The notes under the pieces: generated by a model
Databases searched by the model: none
Told to the model about the DNA's origin: nothing
What the model saw: only the letters and a program-made list of their open reading frames with translations
Position numbers and translations under genes: made by a program
In this document: piece after piece, positions 43,388-54,510 of the stretch
Position numbering within the stretch: position 1 is the stretch's first letter
How the letters are laid out: each line of letters begins with the position of its first letter
Assembly: GCF_900166585.1 (NCBI RefSeq)
Contig: NZ_FVZC01000009.1
Location: forward strand, 1,499,444 to 1,563,443
Origin: Mesobacillus jeotgali
GTDB lineage: Bacteria > Bacillota > Bacilli > Bacillales > Cytobacillaceae
DNA length: 64,000 bases
Reading direction: 5' to 3'

Positions 43388-43754
43388 TAAACAGCCGCCC
43401 TTTTTCGTCACGAATTCTCGCTCCATAGTGAACATGCCAATGCATATGTTTATTGCTTTGGTAGTTTCCTATATTAGTAGAAATAGTACAGGCACCATGT
43501 TCTTTTTCTAGTCTGCCAGCCACATCCCTTAAAATCTGAAGTACATCATCCATAATTTCCTTTTCATCATCAGTTAAAGTCAAGAAAGAATGTATATGTT
43601 TTTTCGGAATGACAATTATATGTATTTCATAATATGGACGGGTATGGTAAAAAGCCAGACTATGTTCTGATTCCTGAACAGTATTAACGGGGGTTTTACC
43701 AGAAAGAACTTCATCACAATAAAAATCTTCCCATGTATCAATAACCATCTCCAA
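43368..43754 (-). CDS. HIT-family nucleotide hydrolase/transferase
   Basis: 128 aa. The histidine triad is in HMHWHVHYG near residue 108, and YEIHIIVIPKKHIHSFLTL (about 42-60) is the usual preceding element. HIT proteins act on nucleoside phosphoramidates or dinucleoside polyphosphates. It lies between two Nudix genes in one run, which suggests a nucleotide clean-up cluster. Confidence 0.85.
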   Translation of the reverse strand: MEMVIDTWEDFYCDEVLSGKTPVNTVQESEHSLAFYHTRPYYEIHIIVIPKKHIHSFLTLTDDEKEIMDDVLQILRDVAGRLEKEHGACTISTNIGNYQSNKHMHWHVHYGARIRDEKGRLFNGKRQK

Positions 43755-43790
43755 ATACTCCTAACAAAATCCACTGACACAACAATCCTC

Positions 43791-44255
43791 TTAGTATTGG
43801 ACTAAGTGTTTTTTTTGATTTATATAAGCCTGGATATACTTTAAATAACCCAGCTGCAACTCTTTCGGCAAATTGTCCAACCTGAAAAATTTCAGATCAA
43901 TAGATTCACAGTCATCAATTTTCAGTATTCCTTCATACTCTCTTGTTGAATAAACAGTTGTAACGGAGTAAAGTTCATCCCCGTTCGCCACTTTTAAATA
44001 GTATTCACTACCAGAGAATACCCCTTCAAGCTGGAGAGAGCCTACAATGAGCCCCGTTTCTTCTTGAACTTCTCTCCTAGCTGTTTCCTCAAGGCTTTCT
44101 CCCAATTCCATCAAACCTCCCGGGAGGCCCCAGCCTCCATCACTCCTAAGCTGAAGCAGCAATTCATCTTTTTCGTTGAAAACCATCACTACTGCCCCGG
44201 GTAATATTAGGGGCCGATGACCAACCAATTTTCTTAGTTCTGCGATATATCCCAA
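43791..44255 (-). CDS. Nudix hydrolase
   Basis: About 154 aa. The Nudix box GGLMELGESLEETARREVQE followed by ETG (about 48-72) is complete, preceded by LLQLRSDGGWGLPGG. The start is set at the TTG at 44255 eight bases after GGAG; a GTG three codons earlier is the alternative. It resembles the ADP-ribose/NTP pyrophosphatase branch common in Bacillus; the substrate is unassigned. It follows the methyltransferase gene closely. Confidence 0.85.
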   Translation of the reverse strand: MGYIAELRKLVGHRPLILPGAVVMVFNEKDELLLQLRSDGGWGLPGGLMELGESLEETARREVQEETGLIVGSLQLEGVFSGSEYYLKVANGDELYSVTTVYSTREYEGILKIDDCESIDLKFFRLDNLPKELQLGYLKYIQAYINQKKHLVQY

Positions 44256-44272
44256 TAATTTCACTCCATTGC

Positions 44273-44977
44273 TTATTTTTTAAATAATCCTGCCAATAAT
44301 TCACTGGTTCCAAATAATCGCTGGTCAGAAGTCTTGTCTCTCATTTTCCTGATTTCCACAGATTCAAAGTCACGAAAGATTTCACGCAGTTTTTCTTGCG
44401 TGAAACCCAATCCTCCCCTCATGCTCCTGCCTCTGTAGACTTCCCAATCAGATATGCCGGCCCCGCCAAGTTTACCTCCCACAACAAAGCAAGTAAGGGC
44501 AAAATGGCCTCCCGGCTTTAAAGCACGCTTTACTAGTTCAATATAATCCATTCTCCTGTGCGGAGGAATATGATGAAAGCATCCCGAATCGTAGACAAGG
44601 TCGTATGAACCCTCCTCTATATGCAAATCAAAGATATTTTGCCGTATAAAGTTCACACTCACTTTCTGTTCAAATGCTCTTTCCTTTCCCCAGCTTAAAC
44701 CAACTTCAGATTGATCCACAGCATCCACTAAAAAACCATTCTCTGCTAAGTAGATAGCATTTCTCCCTGGACCGCAGCCCAATTCTAATACTTTGCCTGC
44801 CTTAATAATCTTTGTCTTCAAATATTCTGCTAAGTTCTCGTCAGGATAATTTTCAAAAAAAGGAATCCCTCTCTCCCTGTCAGAATAAAAAACGTCCCAA
44901 TTGAACTTACTTTCATCACTTAAAAAATGGTCAAGCATCACCAATAGATCATCATAGCTATAAATGGTTTCTTTCAT
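44273..44977 (-). CDS. Class I SAM-dependent methyltransferase
   Basis: About 234 aa. Motif I is KVLELGCGPGRNAIYLAENG (about 60-80), then VDAVDQSE and YDLVYDSGCFHHIPPH; motif LKPGGHFALTCF near 155. This is the TehB/thiopurine-like small-molecule subgroup. AAGGAGGAGA precedes two ATGs; I take the second for spacing. It heads a run with Nudix, HIT and Nudix genes. Confidence 0.87.
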   Translation of the reverse strand: MKETIYSYDDLLVMLDHFLSDESKFNWDVFYSDRERGIPFFENYPDENLAEYLKTKIIKAGKVLELGCGPGRNAIYLAENGFLVDAVDQSEVGLSWGKERAFEQKVSVNFIRQNIFDLHIEEGSYDLVYDSGCFHHIPPHRRMDYIELVKRALKPGGHFALTCFVVGGKLGGAGISDWEVYRGRSMRGGLGFTQEKLREIFRDFESVEIRKMRDKTSDQRLFGTSELLAGLFKK

Positions 44978-44999
44978 CATTCTCCTCCTTAATCCTTGG

Positions 45000-46121
45000 C
45001 TATCCCCTGACAGGCGATATCAGATGGAAGTGTCGTTCATTGCTGTTCGGCTTTATTATGACCGGTTTCATAGAACCTGAGAAACTCATGGTAATTTCTT
45101 CTCCCGAAATCGATTTAAGAGCCTCAATCAGAAAATTACTATTTAAGGTAACCAATACCTCAGGACACCCTGTCAGATTGATGATTTTAAGGGTTTCCTC
45201 TGTGTTTCCTAAATTAGAAGAATAGGAAGCAACCCTAAGTTCCCCCCTTATTGTCAATTCGAGTTTTACATTGCTATGTCTTTCTTCACGAGTAAATAAG
45301 CTGGCACGGTCAATTGCTTCCAGTAACTGTCTGGTAAAGACGGTGATGGTTGTTTTCGATTCAGATGGAATGATATTGGAGAGATTAGGATAATTTCCTT
45401 CAATCAATCTTGTGTACAAGGATACATATTCTGATTCAAAAACTAGATAATTATCAGACACATGGATGGAGACAGTTTCCGATTCCTTGAATAATCTTAC
45501 AATTTCTCTTATCGAGAAAAGAGGAATGATGAAGGAACCAGAAATAGAAGTCTCCATTTTAATTTCGCTCATAGCCAATCTGTGAGAATTTGTTGCTGTG
45601 CACTGGATTTTGTTATCCAGGAACGATATCAAAACCCCATTTAGAACCTGGCGAGTATCTTTTATAGAAGCCGCAAATGCGGTCTTTCTGACAATCTCCC
45701 GCAAGTGGATAGCCGGAATCTGTAGACTATTACTATTTTTCATTTCGGGCAATTGAGGAAATTGCTCATTATTGAAGCCACTCAGTTGAATCCTGAGTTC
45801 TTCAGTCATTAAAACAAGTTGTTTATTATTTGAGCTCGTTTGAACGGTAATTTCCCCTGGTATTTTTTTTATCATTTCCGCCAGATATCTTGCAGGTGCT
45901 ACAAAACTGCCGTGTTCAATCATGATAAGGTTTCCGGCAGGACCAATTTTTAACTCCTCTTTGAGAAACAGGTCATGATTGCAGACAATCAGCGTTAATC
46001 CTTCAGAATGGGCTAAAATTTTTATACTGCTCAAAATTTGCTGAACAGGCTTAGTCAAAACAACCCTTGATAAATTAGATAGCGCCTCATAAAAATAAGT
46101 ACTATTTATAATGAATTTCAT
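45000..46121 (-). CDS. DNA polymerase III beta-clamp paralog (DnaN-like)
   Basis: 373 aa, the full three-domain clamp length. It begins MKFIINSTYFYEALSNLSRV and ends HFHLISPVRG, like DnaN's start and its LxLxPVR-type end, and VLNGVLISFLDNKIQCTATN with HRLAMSE matches the second domain. It is clearly divergent, and housekeeping dnaN sits between dnaA and recF at the origin, which is not here, so this is a second clamp. It could serve a repair polymerase or a special replication situation. GAAAGGAAGGATTC precedes the ATG. Monocistronic. Confidence 0.88.
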   Translation of the reverse strand: MKFIINSTYFYEALSNLSRVVLTKPVQQILSSIKILAHSEGLTLIVCNHDLFLKEELKIGPAGNLIMIEHGSFVAPARYLAEMIKKIPGEITVQTSSNNKQLVLMTEELRIQLSGFNNEQFPQLPEMKNSNSLQIPAIHLREIVRKTAFAASIKDTRQVLNGVLISFLDNKIQCTATNSHRLAMSEIKMETSISGSFIIPLFSIREIVRLFKESETVSIHVSDNYLVFESEYVSLYTRLIEGNYPNLSNIIPSESKTTITVFTRQLLEAIDRASLFTREERHSNVKLELTIRGELRVASYSSNLGNTEETLKIINLTGCPEVLVTLNSNFLIEALKSISGEEITMSFSGSMKPVIIKPNSNERHFHLISPVRG

Positions 46122-46193
46122 GAATCCTTCCTTTCCAGGTTTTTCATATATATTAATTCGACATTTTATTGGAAAATCCTTGTAAAAACCAAA

Positions 46194-46219
46194 AAAGTGA
46201 CCCTATAAAGAAGAGTCAC
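46194..46219 (-). terminator. Terminator of the methyltransferase gene
   Basis: An AGTGAC / GTCACT hairpin followed on the reverse strand by TTTTTGG; it abuts the stop codon. Confidence 0.68.
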
Positions 46220-46834
46220 TCATTGTTCATTTTGTTTCATATTTTTAATTATTACCTGAATAACATGGCCTGTACCCGTGTGCAATTCCCCTTCAACTCT
46301 TTCCTGTTCTCCATAAAAGAAATGCAAATTCTTGTGGCCTTTAATCCACTCAAGAACATCAGATGGGTCGTAAAGCATTTCTACCGTTTTGGGTCCTCCT
46401 GTGCCATAATGAACCTGGTCTTCTGAATATACTTCGAGTAAAATGATGCCTCCTGGCTTCACAGTAGAAACGAGTTTTCCAAAGATATTCTTCTGATCAT
46501 TTTTACGAAAATGACCGAAAACCATAATCGCTGCATCGAATTCCTCAACCGGTACCGAGTCATGTATTAAATCTTTAAGTACTGTGCTGACTTTTACATC
46601 ATAACGCTCAGCCAGGGCCTCCGTTTTGTTCAGGCCATTTTCTGCATAGTCATAAGCCGTCACTTCATGCCCCTGCCTTGCAAGGTAAACTGCATTCCGT
46701 CCTTCTCCTTCAGCAAAGGCTGCGATTTTACTTCCCTTTTCCAATCTGTATGACTGTTCTTTTACAAACTGATTTGGCTCTTCACCATACACATAATGTT
46801 CCGAGCCAAAACGGGCATGCCATGAATTATCCAT
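46220..46834 (-). CDS. SAM-dependent methyltransferase (TehB-like)
   Basis: 204 aa: start WHARFGSEHYVYGEEPNQFV, motif I KIAAFAEGEGRNAVYLARQG (about 34-54), FDAAIMVFGHF and TVKPGGIILLEVYSED. This short-chain-detoxification-like group is common in Bacilli. It reads divergently from the thioredoxin-like selenoprotein gene, 112 bp away; TehB-type enzymes methylate tellurite or selenite in some bacteria, so a selenium link is conceivable but unproven. GGAAGGAGTGGTTCG precedes the ATG. Confidence 0.85.
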   Translation of the reverse strand: MDNSWHARFGSEHYVYGEEPNQFVKEQSYRLEKGSKIAAFAEGEGRNAVYLARQGHEVTAYDYAENGLNKTEALAERYDVKVSTVLKDLIHDSVPVEEFDAAIMVFGHFRKNDQKNIFGKLVSTVKPGGIILLEVYSEDQVHYGTGGPKTVEMLYDPSDVLEWIKGHKNLHFFYGEQERVEGELHTGTGHVIQVIIKNMKQNEQ

Positions 46835-46946
46835 CGAACCACTCCTTCCTAATCATTATACCCATTACCCTTTTTTTAGTATGATTAAAGAACATCAGGC
46901 TATTCTATTTTTAAATGGAGACCAAGAAAAAGGAGTGGATTTTTTA

Positions 46947-47276
46947 ATGAGAGAATTAACATCAATGGAAGAAGTAAAGAGTTTAATCAGTGATAAAGAA
47001 TTAAGCTTTATTTATGTTTTGACTGACAATTGAAGCGTATGCCATGGACTGCTTCCTCAGGTTGAGGAAGTCATGAAGGATTTCCCAAAAATCGCGACAG
47101 GCCTGGTCAATGCCGGCAAGATCGAAGAAATAGCAGGATTCCTTATGGCCTTTACTGTACCCGTTCTTGTCTTGTATGCAGATGGCCGGGAATATTTAAG
47201 AGAGGCAAGAATCGTACAGGTTGAAAAACTCAGGGACGATCTCTCCAGAATATATGAAGGTTTCTTTGGCGAATAA
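46947..47276 (+). CDS. Thioredoxin-like protein with in-frame UGA (probable selenocysteine, UxxC)
   Basis: 109 aa when the TGA at 47031-47033 (codon 29) is read as Sec. AAAGGAG lies upstream of the ATG, the frame is open before and after the TGA, and the site reads D-N-U-S-V-C-H-G: a CxxC redox motif with Sec at the first, nucleophilic position and Cys32 second. The rest is thioredoxin-like: strand LSFIYVLTD, helix LLPQVEEVMKDFP, FTVPVLVLYADGREYLREAR with the cis-Pro. Bacillus homologs I recall have CSVCH here. A perfect 8-bp hairpin follows the UGA, and selB is 1 kb downstream. Probably a reductase or peroxide-handling protein in the cytosol. Confidence 0.93.
47052..47070 (+). promoter_or_regulatory. 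Candidate SECIS hairpin of the thioredoxin-like gene
   Basis: CTTCCTCA and TGAGGAAG form a perfect 8-bp stem with a GGT loop. The stem begins 18 nt and the loop 26 nt after the UGA. G-G-U in the apical loop and this distance agree with the element SelB binds in bacterial selenoprotein mRNAs. Confidence 0.85.
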
Positions 47277-47632
47277 ATAAGGTGCTAGGGGTTATCAGGT
47301 ACAATATGCTGTTGTATTTCTTTGACCTATTCTCCCTTAAATAAACATTGCGGCCTATATTTAGACTTCGGACAAAATTTTATTTGGCTCCATGCTTTTG
47401 TTGGTGGAACAATGCTTTCACTTCAGACAAAACCTTGGCTTGGCTCTGGTATTTTGTCCGAACCTGACTTAACTTCGTTTAAAGTCCGTTTTTGGACTGT
47501 TATCTCGTCCGAATCCGAGTGCTGAATGGTCCTTTCCTCTCCTGTCCAATCATTCACAAAAATATATGTATCATTTTTCTCATTTAAGCAAAAATAACTG
47601 TGTTGACTATTTCCTTTTCCAAGGAGAAAAAT
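47277..47632. other. Intergenic region with TTCGGACAAAA inverted repeats
   Basis: TTCGGACAAAAT (47367-47378) and its complement ATTTTGTCCGAA (47451-47462) bracket 72 bases. Further GTCCG and CGTCCGAA copies occur at about 47475-47520. I recall this TTTTGTCCGAA word as a dispersed intergenic repeat in Bacillus-type genomes. No ORF is supported. The promoter and ribosome-binding site of the DUF3231 gene lie at the right end. Confidence 0.6.
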
Positions 47633-48169
47633 ATGAATATGAACACAATAAGGAGTGCGATTATGGGAATTTTAAGCGGAAATCCTAAAGATGAGCCTAT
47701 GCATTATGGTGAGGTATTTGGGGCGTGGACTCATTTATCTGTGAATCATGGCCTAATTGCAGGATACCAGACATTTATCAATCATATTGGTGATGAGGAT
47801 CTTAAAAAGCTGGTTCAAGAAGCGATTGACACGATGCAGGAGGAAAATAAGCAGGTTGAGGAATTGCTTAAAACAAATGGTATCGGGCTTCCTCCATCAC
47901 CACCTGAACGTCCAGTTGCCCATCTTGAAGATATTCCTCCAGGAGCAAGGTTCAGTGACCCTGAAATTTCGGCAGCAGTTTCAAAGGATGTTGCAGAAGG
48001 TCTAGTAGCAGCAAGCACTATGATTGGACAGTCAATCAGGGAGGATATCGCATTGATGTATGGCCAGTTCCATATGGCAAAAGCTCAATTTGGAGCAAAA
48101 ATGCTGAAGTTAAATAAAACAAAAGGCTGGCTTATCCCTCCTCCACTGCAGGTAAAATCTACAGAGTAA
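47633..48169 (+). CDS. DUF3231 protein (CotF-like helical protein)
   Basis: 178 aa from the ATG at 47633, fixed by AAGGAGAAAAAT. All-helical ferritin-like pattern: YGEVFGAWTHLSVNHGLIAG, LVQEAIDTMQEENKQVEELL and DVAEGLVAASTMIGQSIRED. The family is common in spore-formers and related to CotF-type coat proteins; function unknown. It lies between the thioredoxin-like selenoprotein and selB genes but has no UGA and no visible link to selenium. Confidence 0.82.
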   Translation: MNMNTIRSAIMGILSGNPKDEPMHYGEVFGAWTHLSVNHGLIAGYQTFINHIGDEDLKKLVQEAIDTMQEENKQVEELLKTNGIGLPPSPPERPVAHLEDIPPGARFSDPEISAAVSKDVAEGLVAASTMIGQSIREDIALMYGQFHMAKAQFGAKMLKLNKTKGWLIPPPLQVKSTE

Positions 48170-48202
48170 AAAATAATAATATTATGTAAACAATAACTAT
48201 AA

Positions 48203-48241
48203 CAAAAAACAGCAGATCAATCGATCTGCTGTTTTTTGTTT
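48203..48241. terminator. Bidirectional terminator
   Basis: An AAAAAACAGCAGATC / GATCTGCTGTTTTTT stem between convergent genes. Confidence 0.92.
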
Positions 48242-48261
48242 GATTGTAACACCCACGATCA

Positions 48262-50145
48262 TTACTTTCTCCATACCCTCTTGTTTTCGATTCTCCTCGT
48301 ATATCCAAGTGCATCAAGACGCTCGAGAAAAGGAATCATGTATTTTCGGGATAACTCGACTGTTTCCTTTGCCTGAGCCACCTCAAATTCATCTCCTGTA
48401 TGTTCTCTCAGCTTGTTGACTGCTTCAGTAAAATGGGTGCCATGCCATGCATACTGATCATCAAGCATCACTATTTCACCCTGTTCCTCAAGGAAACGTT
48501 TCAATTCAAAGGCAATGGAGTCAGGTATTCCTGCATGAGTAATATATTCGTTTAAATAAGCAACCTTCAAGCCATCTTTCTTTAACTCGCTTAGCATACC
48601 CTCTGTACGTTTTTCCCAGTTCTTTGGAACATGTGGAGCAAAGCTTGCCAGTGATATAAATTGATCTTTTCTAGCATATAATCCCTTGATAACTCCATTT
48701 TCAGTTATGAAATCTAACAGGGTCTTAGAAAAAGATTTTTGCAAGGTTTGGTATAGTTCGGCCTTATTCATGCCAGGACGCATCGGATTATCCTGGTGAA
48801 AATCATTTAATCGATCCATGATATCTTCTTCAATTATCTCAATATCCGCTTTAAGGGCATATTCCTTATTTGATATTTTGACAAATTGGTCGTCTTTCAG
48901 GTTGGACAAAATCGAAGCTTCATCAAGAGCGGTCCGCTTTATGAGTTCCTCAATCGTCAGGCTTTTTGCTTCGTATAATGCAGCATTAATCCTATCAATT
49001 GGTGTGCCTGCCTTCTTCTTTTCCAGTTCTTCGATTGTCTGCTGCCCAAATCGATACTTGTTTCCTCGAGGGTCAATTACCCAACCGCCACCTATTGTCT
49101 CTTGCGGACTTGGCCTCCGGATGATGAAGCGGTCTCCTCGCTTGGTGACGATTTTTTCTTCCAGCCGGAGCTGGCATAGGATTTCTCCGTTTTCTTCCTT
49201 AAGTTCATTCCGGTCGAAAAAGACTATCCTTCCCATTACTTCAGCAGTGCCAATATGGCACTTAATTGGGGTCCTTTGTTTTACCAGATGTTCAAGGTCC
49301 TCTACTACTCTGATTGCAACATCAATTGTACTGGTGACGATAAAATGCTCAGAAGAAACCAAAACTTCGCCGCGCTCTAAATCGTCTTTTGAAACACCCG
49401 AAAGATTAAGCGCAGCTCTCTGTCCAGCGAATGCTTTTTTTGCCGGCTGATGATGGACCTGCAGCTGTCTGGCACGTACTTCCAGACCTGAAGGCAGGAC
49501 TATCAATTGTTGTCCCTCTTCAACCGTCCCTTCGTAAACAGTACCCCTGACAACGGTCCCTTGTCCTTTAACCGTGAAGACCTGGTCGATGGGCAGACGG
49601 AAGGCACCTTTTACATCCCGCATTTCCTGATCCTTAAGCGTTCCGATGATCAGTTCCTTCAGTTCAGGAATTCCTTTTTTAGACAGGCTATCGACCATCA
49701 TAAAAGGAGCGTTTTCAAAGACTGTACCTTCAAGCTCGCCTAAGATGTCGTCTTTCACCAGCTCAATAAATTCTTCTTCCACTCTATCTACCTTGGTAAT
49801 CGCGATAATGCCAGAACGTATCCCTAGGAATCCAAGAATGTCCAGATGCTCCCGGGTTTGCGGCATGACACCTTCATCTGCTGCCACAACAAGAACGACG
49901 AGATCAATACCAGCAACACCCGCAATCATTTGGCGAATGAAGCGTTCATGTCCTGGGACATCCACAACCGAAATTTGTAATTCTTCATCTTCATAAAGTG
50001 GGGCAAAGCCAAGTTCTATGGAAATTTGCCGTTCTTTCTCTTCTTTGAGGCGGTCAGTATCCACATTCGTCAACGCCTTAGTCAACGACGTTTTACCGTG
50101 GTCTATATGACCTGCCATGCCAATGGTAAAATACCTCTTGCTCAA
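48262..50145 (-). CDS. selB: Selenocysteine-specific elongation factor SelB
   Basis: 627 aa, full length. An EF-Tu-like GTPase part has [14 protein letters not shown] near residues 12-25, [12 protein letters not shown] near 61 and [10 protein letters not shown] near 116; domains II and III follow, then four winged-helix modules in the C-terminal half that bind SECIS RNA. The stretch [19 protein letters not shown] is diagnostic for SelB rather than EF-Tu or IF2. SelB brings Sec-tRNA to UGA codons marked by a SECIS. Two UGA-containing genes in this window are its likely clients. selA, selD and the Sec tRNA are not here. Confidence 0.96.
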   Translation of the reverse strand: MSKRYFTIGMAGHIDHGKTSLTKALTNVDTDRLKEEKERQISIELGFAPLYEDEELQISVVDVPGHERFIRQMIAGVAGIDLVVLVVAADEGVMPQTREHLDILGFLGIRSGIIAITKVDRVEEEFIELVKDDILGELEGTVFENAPFMMVDSLSKKGIPELKELIIGTLKDQEMRDVKGAFRLPIDQVFTVKGQGTVVRGTVYEGTVEEGQQLIVLPSGLEVRARQLQVHHQPAKKAFAGQRAALNLSGVSKDDLERGEVLVSSEHFIVTSTIDVAIRVVEDLEHLVKQRTPIKCHIGTAEVMGRIVFFDRNELKEENGEILCQLRLEEKIVTKRGDRFIIRRPSPQETIGGGWVIDPRGNKYRFGQQTIEELEKKKAGTPIDRINAALYEAKSLTIEELIKRTALDEASILSNLKDDQFVKISNKEYALKADIEIIEEDIMDRLNDFHQDNPMRPGMNKAELYQTLQKSFSKTLLDFITENGVIKGLYARKDQFISLASFAPHVPKNWEKRTEGMLSELKKDGLKVAYLNEYITHAGIPDSIAFELKRFLEEQGEIVMLDDQYAWHGTHFTEAVNKLREHTGDEFEVAQAKETVELSRKYMIPFLERLDALGYTRRIENKRVWRK

Positions 50146-50476
50146 TTGCCGACACCTTCTTTTGTTATATATAAAATAACTCTAACTTTAAAAGCAAAAT
50201 AGTTCAAGCAACGAAAATTAGACAATTATAATGCACATGAGAGTAATCTTTAACATCCATTGCCAATCCCTAAAGCTTCTCTTGCGGAAATTTTTTTCTG
50301 TTTTACGGCAATTCCGCCGATTTCCATAAGTAACAATCCAGCAAATCACTCTGTATTTTCCCTTCGTCTTATTTAAAGGCTTTCTGAAAAATACAGCCAG
50401 TCACTTCTGAAAAGAAATCATCTCAGCAACCTGGCTTAAGATTCTGTCTGCCAGCCTAATTCTCACTATTATAATA
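50146..50476. other. Intergenic region upstream of selB
   Basis: 330 bp without an ORF. I searched for a selenocysteine tRNA (long acceptor arm, UCA anticodon, CCA end) on both strands and found none. Nothing else stands out. Confidence 0.5.
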
Positions 50477-50516
50477 AAAACAGCCTGCAGACGTTTTTGG
50501 TCAGCAGGCTGTTTTA
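50477..50516 (-). terminator. Terminator of the hut operon
   Basis: An AAAACAGCCTGC / GCAGGCTGTTTT stem with A- and T-rich flanks, just after hutG. Confidence 0.88.
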
Positions 50517-50527
50517 GTTCAGCATCA

Positions 50528-52751
<2,224 letters not shown>

Positions 52752-52818
52752 TCAGTATCACGTTCATTAAGATTGCTGCTTTAAGGAGAATCGGCATTCC
52801 CCTTGCCGGCAGTCTTTT

Positions 52819-54489
52819 TTATGGAAGCATTGGGATATCTACGCCCTTTTCTTTTGCTGTTTCAATCGCTTTTTCATAACCTGCATCGGCGTGGCGTGCT
52901 ACCCCCATCCCTGGGTCAGTGGTCAGTACTCTTCTGAGTCTTTCTTCAGCAAGCTCAGTCCCATCTGCCACTACGACCATACCTGCATGAAGAGAATAGC
53001 CCATACCTACTCCGCCACCATGGTGCACAGAAATCCACGAGCCGCCCGCAGCGACATTTACAAGTGCATTCAGTATTGCCCAGTCACCAACCGCGTCACT
53101 GCCATCCTTCATGGCTTCAGTTTCTCGATTTGGAGAGGCAACAGATCCGCTGTCTAAATGGTCGCGTCCAATTACAATCGGAGCTTTCAATTCACCAGTA
53201 CGCACCAATTCATTGATTGCCAAACCCATCTTCACTCGCTCACCATATCCCAGCCAGCAAATTCTCGAGGGCAGACCCTGGAATTCAACTTTTTCCTGAG
53301 CCATGTCAATCCAGCGCTGAAGGGCTTTGTTTTCAGGAAAAAGTTCTTTAATGAGTTCATCTGTCCGGTGGATATCAGCAGGATCTCCTGATAAAGCTGC
53401 CCAGCGGAAAGGCCCTTTTCCTTCACAGAAAAGCGGACGGATATATGCTGGAACAAATCCCGGGAAATCAAAAGCATGCTCTTCACCATGATCCTTGGCC
53501 ACCTGGCGAATATTATTTCCATAATCGAAAGTTATTGAACCTCTGCGCTGGAATTCAAGCATGGAGGCTACATGCTTAGCCATTGACAGGGAAGATTGCT
53601 TCACATATTCATGCGGGTTTTCTTCCCGGAATTTTGCTGCCTCCTCTAAAGTTAGCCCGACAGGAATATAGCCATTCAATGGATCATGGGCTGAAGTCTG
53701 GTCGGTTACAATATCTACCATGAAGTTTCTTTTCAAAAGATCAAGGTGGATTTCTGCCGCATTGCCGACCAGGCCAATAGAAAGCGCTTCACCTTTGAGC
53801 TTTGCTTCTTTTGCCCACTGAATTGCCTCATCGATAGAATGGGTCATTCTATCACAATAACGGGTATCAATGCGTTTCTGGATACGCTCAGGGTCAATTT
53901 CGACGGCAATACATACCCCTCCGTTCATCGTTACGGCCAAAGGCTGCGCTCCGCCCATTCCTCCTAGACCCGCAGTCAATGTAATTGTGCTTTTCAGCGT
54001 ACCGCCAAAATGCTGTCTCGCAACTTCAGCGAATGTTTCATATGTTCCCTGCAGGATGCCCTGTGATCCGATATAAATCCAGCTTCCAGCTGTCATCTGG
54101 CCATACATCATTAAGCCTTTTTTATCAAGTTCATGAAAGTGGTCCCAATTTGCCCATTTAGGGACTAATACCGAATTCGAAATCAATACTCTTGGTGCAG
54201 CCGCATGGGTTTTGAAAACAGCGACCGGTTTACCAGATTGGACGAGCATCGTTTCATCATTTTCAAGCCTTCTTAAGGTTTCAACAATTGCATCAAACGC
54301 CTCCCAGTTTCTTGCAGCTTTTCCTATCCCGCCATAAACTACCAGGTCTTGTGGCTTTTCTGCGACCTCAGGATCCAGATTGTTATAAAGCATTCTTAAA
54401 GCCGCTTCCTGCTCCCAGCCTCTACATTCCAGTTCCAGACCCTTTTTTGCTTTAATATTATGTTTCGCTTCGATTGCCATATTTTCCAC
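52819..54489 (-). CDS. hutU: Urocanate hydratase
   Basis: 556 aa, full length. [20 protein letters not shown] at the start and [10 protein letters not shown] are typical. [14 protein letters not shown] is the NAD-binding loop and [12 protein letters not shown] lies in the C-terminal third. Using tightly bound NAD it hydrates urocanate to imidazolonepropionate. Ribosome-binding site AGGAGTGGAAAAT. Third gene of the operon, 21 bp after hutH. Confidence 0.97.
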   Translation of the reverse strand: MENMAIEAKHNIKAKKGLELECRGWEQEAALRMLYNNLDPEVAEKPQDLVVYGGIGKAARNWEAFDAIVETLRRLENDETMLVQSGKPVAVFKTHAAAPRVLISNSVLVPKWANWDHFHELDKKGLMMYGQMTAGSWIYIGSQGILQGTYETFAEVARQHFGGTLKSTITLTAGLGGMGGAQPLAVTMNGGVCIAVEIDPERIQKRIDTRYCDRMTHSIDEAIQWAKEAKLKGEALSIGLVGNAAEIHLDLLKRNFMVDIVTDQTSAHDPLNGYIPVGLTLEEAAKFREENPHEYVKQSSLSMAKHVASMLEFQRRGSITFDYGNNIRQVAKDHGEEHAFDFPGFVPAYIRPLFCEGKGPFRWAALSGDPADIHRTDELIKELFPENKALQRWIDMAQEKVEFQGLPSRICWLGYGERVKMGLAINELVRTGELKAPIVIGRDHLDSGSVASPNRETEAMKDGSDAVGDWAILNALVNVAAGGSWISVHHGGGVGMGYSLHAGMVVVADGTELAEERLRRVLTTDPGMGVARHADAGYEKAIETAKEKGVDIPMLP

Positions 54490-54510
54490 TCCTCTTAATA
54501 GATTAAATAA

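Noticed and set aside
46220..46834. Methyltransferase as a selenium-detoxifying enzyme
   Set aside because: Only position suggests it; the sequence fits general small-molecule methyltransferases, so I did not assign it.
50146..50476. Selenocysteine tRNA gene upstream of selB
   Set aside because: No long acceptor arm, UCA anticodon arm or CCA end on either strand.
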